NCBI GenBank assembly: GCA_964472565.1
Contig: CAYYNB010000136.1
Location: forward strand, 1 to 16,617
Direction of reading: 5' to 3'
DNA from: DATAMF01 sp964472565
Lineage (GTDB): Bacteria > Chloroflexota > Anaerolineae > Aggregatilineales > Aggregatilineaceae
DNA: 16,617 bases
Positions 12,619 through 16,617 of the stretch are shown in pieces. Position 1 is the first letter of the stretch. Each line of letters begins with the position of its first letter. Both the position numbers and the translations under genes were made by a program. The notes beneath the pieces are model-generated. The model ran no database searches. It was not told where the DNA came from and was given only the letters and a program-made list of their open reading frames with translations.

Positions 12619-14645
12619 GCTTCACCCACAAGTGCCAATAATGCGGCTTCATCCAAGAGTGGAACGCCGAGTTCCTGAGCTTTTGCCAATTTACTACCGG
12701 CTTCATCACCGACCACGACATAGGAGGTCTTTTTGCTGACGCTGCCGGTTACTTTGCCGCCGTGACGTTCGATTATTTCCTGCGCTGCGGTTCGGGTCAG
12801 GTTGGGCAGCGTACCTGTCAAAACAAAGGTCAGTCCGGTCAGCATGTCAGAGGCTAATTCACGTTGCGGCGCATCGTCGGATAATCTCACCCCTGCGGCG
12901 CGGAATTTTTCGATGAGATGCTGGTTGCGCGGATTGGCGAACCATTCCGCGATGGCGTGCGCGGTATGTGGGCCAAGTCCTTCAATTTGAACCAAATCAT
13001 TTTCAGACGCGCGGGCCAAATCGTCAACCGAGTGATAACGGTCTACCAGCAAACCGGCAACGGTGTAACCAACGCTCCGAATGCCGAGCGCGGAGAGGAA
13101 GCGAACCAACGGGCGCAATTTGGCGGCCTCGATACTGGTCAGCAGGTTATTGATCTTTTTGGGGCCAAAGCCTTCCAAACCGTCAAAATGACCGGCGTTA
13201 AGGTAAAAAATGTCGGCTTCGTCCTGGATTAGACCCTTTTCGAGCAGCAGACGGACATTACGTTCACCTAAACCTTCAATGTCCATTGCGCCGCGCGACA
13301 CAAAATATTCGATGTTGCGGGCGACGCGTTCGGGACAAGCGGGATTGGCGCAGTAATAAGCAACTTCGTCCTCGTCGCGGTTGACAGGCGAACCGCATAC
13401 GGGACAGACTTCCGGCGGATTTACGACTCGTTCTTCGCCGGTTCGGGCGGCTTCAACCGGACCAACGACATAGGGAATCACTTCGCCGGAACGCTTGACG
13501 ATCACGGTGTCGCCAATACGAATATCTTTCTGGCGGATCAGATCGTAGTTGTGCAGGCTGGCCTTGCTCACTGTGACGCCGCTGACAAAAACCGGCTGCA
13601 ACATCGCGCCGGGCGTGAGAACCCCGGTACGGCCCACATTGGCGGTTACGTCGAACAGTTTGGTGGTGGCTTCTTCGGCGGGGAATTTGTAGGCTATCGC
13701 GCCGCGCGGGTCCTTGCCGACGACACCTAAATCCTCGGCGGTTTGAAGCGCGTTCACTTTGATTACCAGACCGTCGATTTCATAGGAGAGAGCGTGGCGG
13801 CGCGGTTCAAAGTCGTTGATAAAACGAATCACCGAGTCGAGATCGGCACAGTACACGGCGACATCATGCGCGGTAAGGAAACCGAGGTCGCGCAGATAGT
13901 TCAGGGTTTCCCACTGGGTAGTTGGAACAGAACCGTCGGCATCCATAATCGCATAACAATATAATGTCAGCGGGCGGGCGGCAGTGATACGCGCATCTTT
14001 CTGCTTGAGTGCGCCGGATGCGGTGTTGCGCGCATTCACAAAAGGCGTGCTGCCTTCCTCGACCATACGCTGGTTGAGAGCTACAAAGTCCTTCTTTAAG
14101 AAGAGCATTTCACCGCGCACCACTAACCGGGATGGCGGTTGGGGTCCGTTGGGCGAAACCGGAATACGCAGGGGAACCGTGCGAACGGTGCGAACATTAG
14201 GCGTTACATCATCGCCCACTTCACCATTGCCGCGCGTGGCGCCGAGGGACAGGAGGCCATTTTCATAGGTCAGAACAACGGTCAGCCCATCAAGTTTTGG
14301 CTCGACAACATAATTCAGTTCGTAGTTGGCGGGCAGCAAACGACCAATGCGTTCGCGCCATGCTTTTAAATCTTCGATGCTGTAAGTGTTGCCCAAGCTG
14401 AGAATCGGCGCGGGATGGCGAACTTTGGGCAAGTCGGACTGGAGATCACTGCCAACCCGCTGGGTAGGAGAATCCAGCGAAATGAGTTCAGGGTGCTGAA
14501 GTTCTAACTCTTTTAGCGCGTTGAAGAGTTGATCATATTCACCGTCGGTGATGATTGGCGTACCGAGCACATGATAACGATAGAGATGTTCGTTGATTGT
14601 GCGGCGCAGTTCATCCACGCGGGCGGTCAGGTCTTGTTCACTCAC
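12615..14645 (-). CDS. ligA: NAD-dependent DNA ligase LigA
   Basis: Seals nicks in duplex DNA using NAD+ during replication and repair. 676 residues, the normal size. Domain Ia with the NMN-binding region (YRYHVLGTPIITDGEYDQL) is followed by the adenylation domain. That domain carries nucleotidyl-accepting lysine K117 in the KLDG motif and continues with TRGNGEVGDDVT. Then come the OB fold and the four-Cys zinc finger (C414, C417, C432, C437 in CPVCGSP...YYCANPAC). Helix-hairpin-helix repeats (VQIEGLGPHTAHAIAEW among them) follow, and a C-terminal BRCT domain occupies about 597-676. The start codon is GTG; GGAG lies about 8 bases upstream. It starts 13 bases after the stop of the SH3b protein gene and overlaps the methyltransferase gene by 4 bases, so the three form one unit read from the promoter at 15403-15411. 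All catalytic residues I can place are present. Confidence 0.98.
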   Translation of the reverse strand: MSEQDLTARVDELRRTINEHLYRYHVLGTPIITDGEYDQLFNALKELELQHPELISLDSPTQRVGSDLQSDLPKVRHPAPILSLGNTYSIEDLKAWRERIGRLLPANYELNYVVEPKLDGLTVVLTYENGLLSLGATRGNGEVGDDVTPNVRTVRTVPLRIPVSPNGPQPPSRLVVRGEMLFLKKDFVALNQRMVEEGSTPFVNARNTASGALKQKDARITAARPLTLYCYAIMDADGSVPTTQWETLNYLRDLGFLTAHDVAVYCADLDSVIRFINDFEPRRHALSYEIDGLVIKVNALQTAEDLGVVGKDPRGAIAYKFPAEEATTKLFDVTANVGRTGVLTPGAMLQPVFVSGVTVSKASLHNYDLIRQKDIRIGDTVIVKRSGEVIPYVVGPVEAARTGEERVVNPPEVCPVCGSPVNRDEDEVAYYCANPACPERVARNIEYFVSRGAMDIEGLGERNVRLLLEKGLIQDEADIFYLNAGHFDGLEGFGPKKINNLLTSIEAAKLRPLVRFLSALGIRSVGYTVAGLLVDRYHSVDDLARASENDLVQIEGLGPHTAHAIAEWFANPRNQHLIEKFRAAGVRLSDDAPQRELASDMLTGLTFVLTGTLPNLTRTAAQEIIERHGGKVTGSVSKKTSYVVVGDEAGSKLAKAQELGVPLLDEAALLALVGEA

Positions 14646-14658
14646 AAGCGGCTCTCCA

Positions 14659-15369
14659 TTACTGTACGGTTAAGAAGTTGCGCGCTGCCCAGCCATTCCG
14701 ATCTGAATCTTCCGGGTCTTCGATGCGCCACCATTCCATTTCATCGATAGTTTGCGGACCTTCAACTATCACAAATGAATCACCTTCGGCGGCGCGAAAA
14801 CGGACGTTACCCGCTAACCCTGGAACGTCGCGCACATTCAAGCCGCTGAGATCGACACCTACAACCTGCACAGAAGCACCTACGGCAAATTCGCCGGGCG
14901 GCAGCGACGGACTGGGGATCGGTGTGGGAAGCGCTACAGTAGCAGTGGGCGGCGCGGCGGGAATGTTGGGCGCGGCGGCATAGGGAGATTGATTAGCACT
15001 GGTCGGTACAAACTGGTTGCCAAGTGTCGGAGTCGGATTAAGCACTTCGACGCGCGGCGGCTGATCACCAAGCGTATTGGGGTCGCTGAGTTCGGCGATC
15101 ACCAGCAAAATGGCAAATGCCGCCACACCGACGAGCACAATCATGACCACTAATGACCACCAGGGAAAATATAAACCGCTGTCGCGCGGGGAGGGTGCCT
15201 GGCGGCGACTATAGGGATCGTAAATGGGCGGCGGGGCGGACGCGCGCTGCTGCCGAGGAGCGGGCGGCTGCACCGGACGCGGCCTGGGCGGTGAGGACTG
15301 CGCAGGCTGTTGAGCGGGCTGCTCCAAGCGGCGAGTTGTGTCGGTGCGCTCCGTATCACCTTGAGCCAT
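14659..15369 (-). CDS. Membrane-anchored SH3b-domain protein with proline-rich cytosolic tail
   Basis: 236 residues. Residues 1-66 are a Pro/Gln/Arg-rich, probably disordered tail (PRPRPVQPPAPRQQR and similar). One hydrophobic helix follows, WWSLVVMIVLVGVAAFAILLVIA (70-92), then a Pro/Thr/Ser-rich linker. A bacterial SH3-like domain occupies about 163-234, with LNVRDVPG and EWWRI...NGWAARNFL as its marks. By the positive-inside rule the Arg-rich tail is cytosolic and the SH3b domain is outside, where such domains usually bind cell-wall or surface polymers. I chose the ATG at 15369 because AAGG lies 6 bases upstream and a promoter lies 34 bases away. A longer reading from 15495 would cross the promoter and the divergent gene. 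It heads the unit with ligA and the RlmI-type gene; a functional link to DNA ligation is not apparent. The exact ligand is unknown. Confidence 0.83.
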   Translation of the reverse strand: MAQGDTERTDTTRRLEQPAQQPAQSSPPRPRPVQPPAPRQQRASAPPPIYDPYSRRQAPSPRDSGLYFPWWSLVVMIVLVGVAAFAILLVIAELSDPNTLGDQPPRVEVLNPTPTLGNQFVPTSANQSPYAAAPNIPAAPPTATVALPTPIPSPSLPPGEFAVGASVQVVGVDLSGLNVRDVPGLAGNVRFRAAEGDSFVIVEGPQTIDEMEWWRIEDPEDSDRNGWAARNFLTVQ

Positions 15370-15402
15370 AATGAACCTTACTCCCTCATCATTTTGGTGT
15401 CC

Positions 15403-15411
15403 ATTATAACA
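15403..15411 (-). promoter_or_regulatory. Extended -10 promoter of the SH3b-ligA-RlmI-type unit
   Basis: On the minus strand TGT followed by TATAAT (15411-15403) matches the extended -10 consensus TGnTATAAT exactly. No good -35 is present at 16-18 bases, which extended -10 promoters tolerate. The expected start is about 28 bases before the ATG at 15369. Confidence 0.6.
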
Positions 15412-15412
15412 C

Positions 15413-15441
15413 TTGACGCTGTGCAAGACATGCAGTACGCT
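15413..15441 (+). promoter_or_regulatory. Candidate promoter of the PHP metallohydrolase gene
   Basis: TTGACG (15413-15418), 17-base spacer, TACGCT (15436-15441). The -35 is one base from consensus, the -10 is weak. It is back-to-back with the extended -10 at 15403-15411, two bases apart, so the two polymerase footprints would overlap and the two genes may compete for transcription. The predicted start is about 28 bases before the ATG at 15476. Confidence 0.4.
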
Positions 15442-15475
15442 CATGCGATCCTTAACGATTAAGTTGAGAAGTGTG

Positions 15476-16594
15476 ATGCCTGAATACGTTGGCAACCTGC
15501 ACGTGCATACGCCTTATTCCGACGGCGAAGGAAACCACCGCGACGTGGCGGATATGGCTTTGCTAAGCGGCCTGGATTTTGTGGTTTTCACCGATCATAA
15601 CCTGTGGGTCGGCGGCATCGATGGGTATTATGGCGACGAACAGCGCGGGTATGTGCTGGTGATGGCGGGTGAAGAGGTGCATGATCGGGCACGCGCACCG
15701 CAGTGCAACCATACGCTGGTATATGGCGCGGGACAAGAAATGGCGCAGCACGGACACAGCCTGGCGACATTGATCAATGAAACCAAACAGCGCGGCGGAC
15801 TGACATTTATTGCGCACCCATGCGACACTGAAATTGAGTGGATGCGAGAACCCGGATTACGGTGGGAAGATCAGTTTGTGGATGGCTTCAACGGGCTGGA
15901 AATCTGGAATTATATGTCCGATTTTAAGCCCTATTTACAGGTCAAGCGGGAAGCGTATCGCAACGTGTTTCGCCCCGATGAGGTGATGATCGGACCTGCG
16001 GCTGCGACACTGGAATTGTGGGATAAACTGCTGGGTGAGGGAAAAACCGTCGTCGGGATCGGCGGGGCGGATGCGCACGGTACACGCATGCAGAAAGGTC
16101 CAGTTAAACACACGATTTTTCCATACGATTTTTTGTTTAACTGTGTTAACACCCACGTGCTGACGAAATTCCCGCTGGTGGGAGAAACGCAGCACGATAA
16201 AGAACAGATTTTCCAGGCATTGGAGCAAGGCCGCGCCTTCATTGGGTATGACATTCCGGGGCCAACACGCGGGTTCCGATATTCGGCGCAGGGGCAAAAC
16301 CAATCGGTGGTGATGGGCGAGCGCATCCGGCTGGGGCACGGCGTCACCCTGCAAGTGCTGGCTCCAGGACCGGCCCGAATCAAAATTATCCGGTGCGGCG
16401 AGGTGGTGGCAGAGAGCAGTCATGTTGAAAGCCTGTCACACGTCGCACGGGAAGAAGGCGCGTATCGAGTTGAAGTCTGGCGGACTTATCACGGTGTCGA
16501 GCGGGCGTGGATTCTGAGCAACCCGATTTATGTCGAACCGAATCCGAGCAAGCTGACACGGTCTACCGGACAGTATGATACTGTAAAAATTTGA
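15476..16594 (+). CDS. PHP-domain metallohydrolase, CehA/McbA-like
   Basis: 372 residues. The N-terminal PHP domain has its metal-binding motifs in order: H9-V-H11 with D16 (NLHVHTPYSDG), T39-D40-H41, E66/E67 with H69 (AGEEVHD), H114 (FIAHP), and D199-x-H201 (GGADAHG). The set predicts a two- or three-metal hydrolase active site. The C-terminal third (about 270-360) reads as a small beta-sandwich ending LSNPIYVE, as in CehA/McbA-type proteins, where CehA is a carbaryl esterase. Phosphoesterase activity is also known in PHP proteins, so the substrate cannot be named. No signal peptide or membrane helix is visible. I chose the ATG at 15476 because the conserved PEYVGNLHVHT start follows at once. 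The Shine-Dalgarno (GAGAAG) is weak and close, and an upstream in-frame TTG at 15413 overlaps the promoter. The gene ends 23 bases before the window edge. Confidence 0.87.
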   Translation: MPEYVGNLHVHTPYSDGEGNHRDVADMALLSGLDFVVFTDHNLWVGGIDGYYGDEQRGYVLVMAGEEVHDRARAPQCNHTLVYGAGQEMAQHGHSLATLINETKQRGGLTFIAHPCDTEIEWMREPGLRWEDQFVDGFNGLEIWNYMSDFKPYLQVKREAYRNVFRPDEVMIGPAAATLELWDKLLGEGKTVVGIGGADAHGTRMQKGPVKHTIFPYDFLFNCVNTHVLTKFPLVGETQHDKEQIFQALEQGRAFIGYDIPGPTRGFRYSAQGQNQSVVMGERIRLGHGVTLQVLAPGPARIKIIRCGEVVAESSHVESLSHVAREEGAYRVEVWRTYHGVERAWILSNPIYVEPNPSKLTRSTGQYDTVKI

Positions 16595-16617
16595 TTCCGC
16601 GGCGGGGCCCGTGTGGG

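Noticed and set aside
15370..15495. Possible 42-residue N-terminal extension of the SH3b protein.
   Set aside because: It runs through a good extended -10 promoter and into the divergent gene; ATG at 15369 has a ribosome-binding site.
1..16617. tRNA, rRNA, CRISPR, insertion sequence, toxin-antitoxin or defence system.
   Set aside because: No cloverleaf, repeat-spacer array, transposase, terminal inverted repeats or defence-family protein was recognised in any frame.

Overview
This window looks like chromosomal DNA of a free-living bacterium, most likely a Chloroflexi (Chloroflexota, Anaerolineae-like) lineage. The taxonomic guess is inference. It rests on the very large GT-C/YfhO-like membrane protein with a C-terminal beta-sandwich domain, the small proline-rich SH3b membrane protein, the Hanks-type kinase with a single C-terminal membrane helix, the RsmD with a non-standard APPQY motif, and the middling GC content. 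No rRNA or tRNA gene was recognised to fix the taxon. Twelve protein-coding genes fill almost the whole window, there is no gene-free stretch longer than 300 bases, and I found no insertion sequence, prophage, CRISPR array, tRNA or riboswitch.

Layout. (1) Positions 6-4415, minus strand: a large multi-pass membrane protein, then a 105-residue TPR protein, a uroporphyrinogen-decarboxylase-family protein and rsmD. The last three are packed with a 1-base stop/start overlap and a 1-base gap. (2) Positions 4511-7828, plus strand: a Ser/Thr protein kinase, a 198-base regulatory gap, and ftsH. A strong bidirectional terminator hairpin (7852-7883) separates ftsH from the next, convergent group. (3) Positions 7892-10325, minus strand: a two-gene unit of a long-chain acyl-CoA ligase followed 4 bases later by a HAD-IB phosphatase-like protein. 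(4) Positions 10464-11393, plus strand: a lone tyrosine-recombinase-fold protein that has lost nearly all catalytic residues. (5) Positions 11398-15369, minus strand: a compact unit of SH3b membrane protein, ligA (NAD-dependent DNA ligase) and an RlmI-type rRNA methyltransferase, the last two joined by a 4-base ATGA overlap. (6) Positions 15476-16594, plus strand: a PHP-domain metallohydrolase of the CehA/McbA kind.

Regulatory reading. Three divergent gene pairs each have a compact promoter region: 4415/4511, 10325/10464 and 15369/15476. The minus-strand promoters of the first two share one design (TTGCCG or TTGCCA, an 18-base spacer, then TATAAT). The third has an extended -10 (TGTTATAAT). 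At 4455-4462 the -10 element is a perfect palindrome readable in both directions.

Functionally this is mostly housekeeping: rRNA methylation (rsmD, RlmI-type), DNA ligation (ligA), membrane proteolysis (ftsH), fatty-acid activation and signalling. I do not see a clear new defence, mobile or biosynthetic system. The observations most worth checking are the catalytically degenerate tyrosine-recombinase-fold protein, the long and apparently foldable spacer between the Shine-Dalgarno sequence and start codon of the acyl-CoA ligase, the altered active-site motifs in the URO-D-family protein, the kinase and RsmD, and the palindromic shared -10 element.
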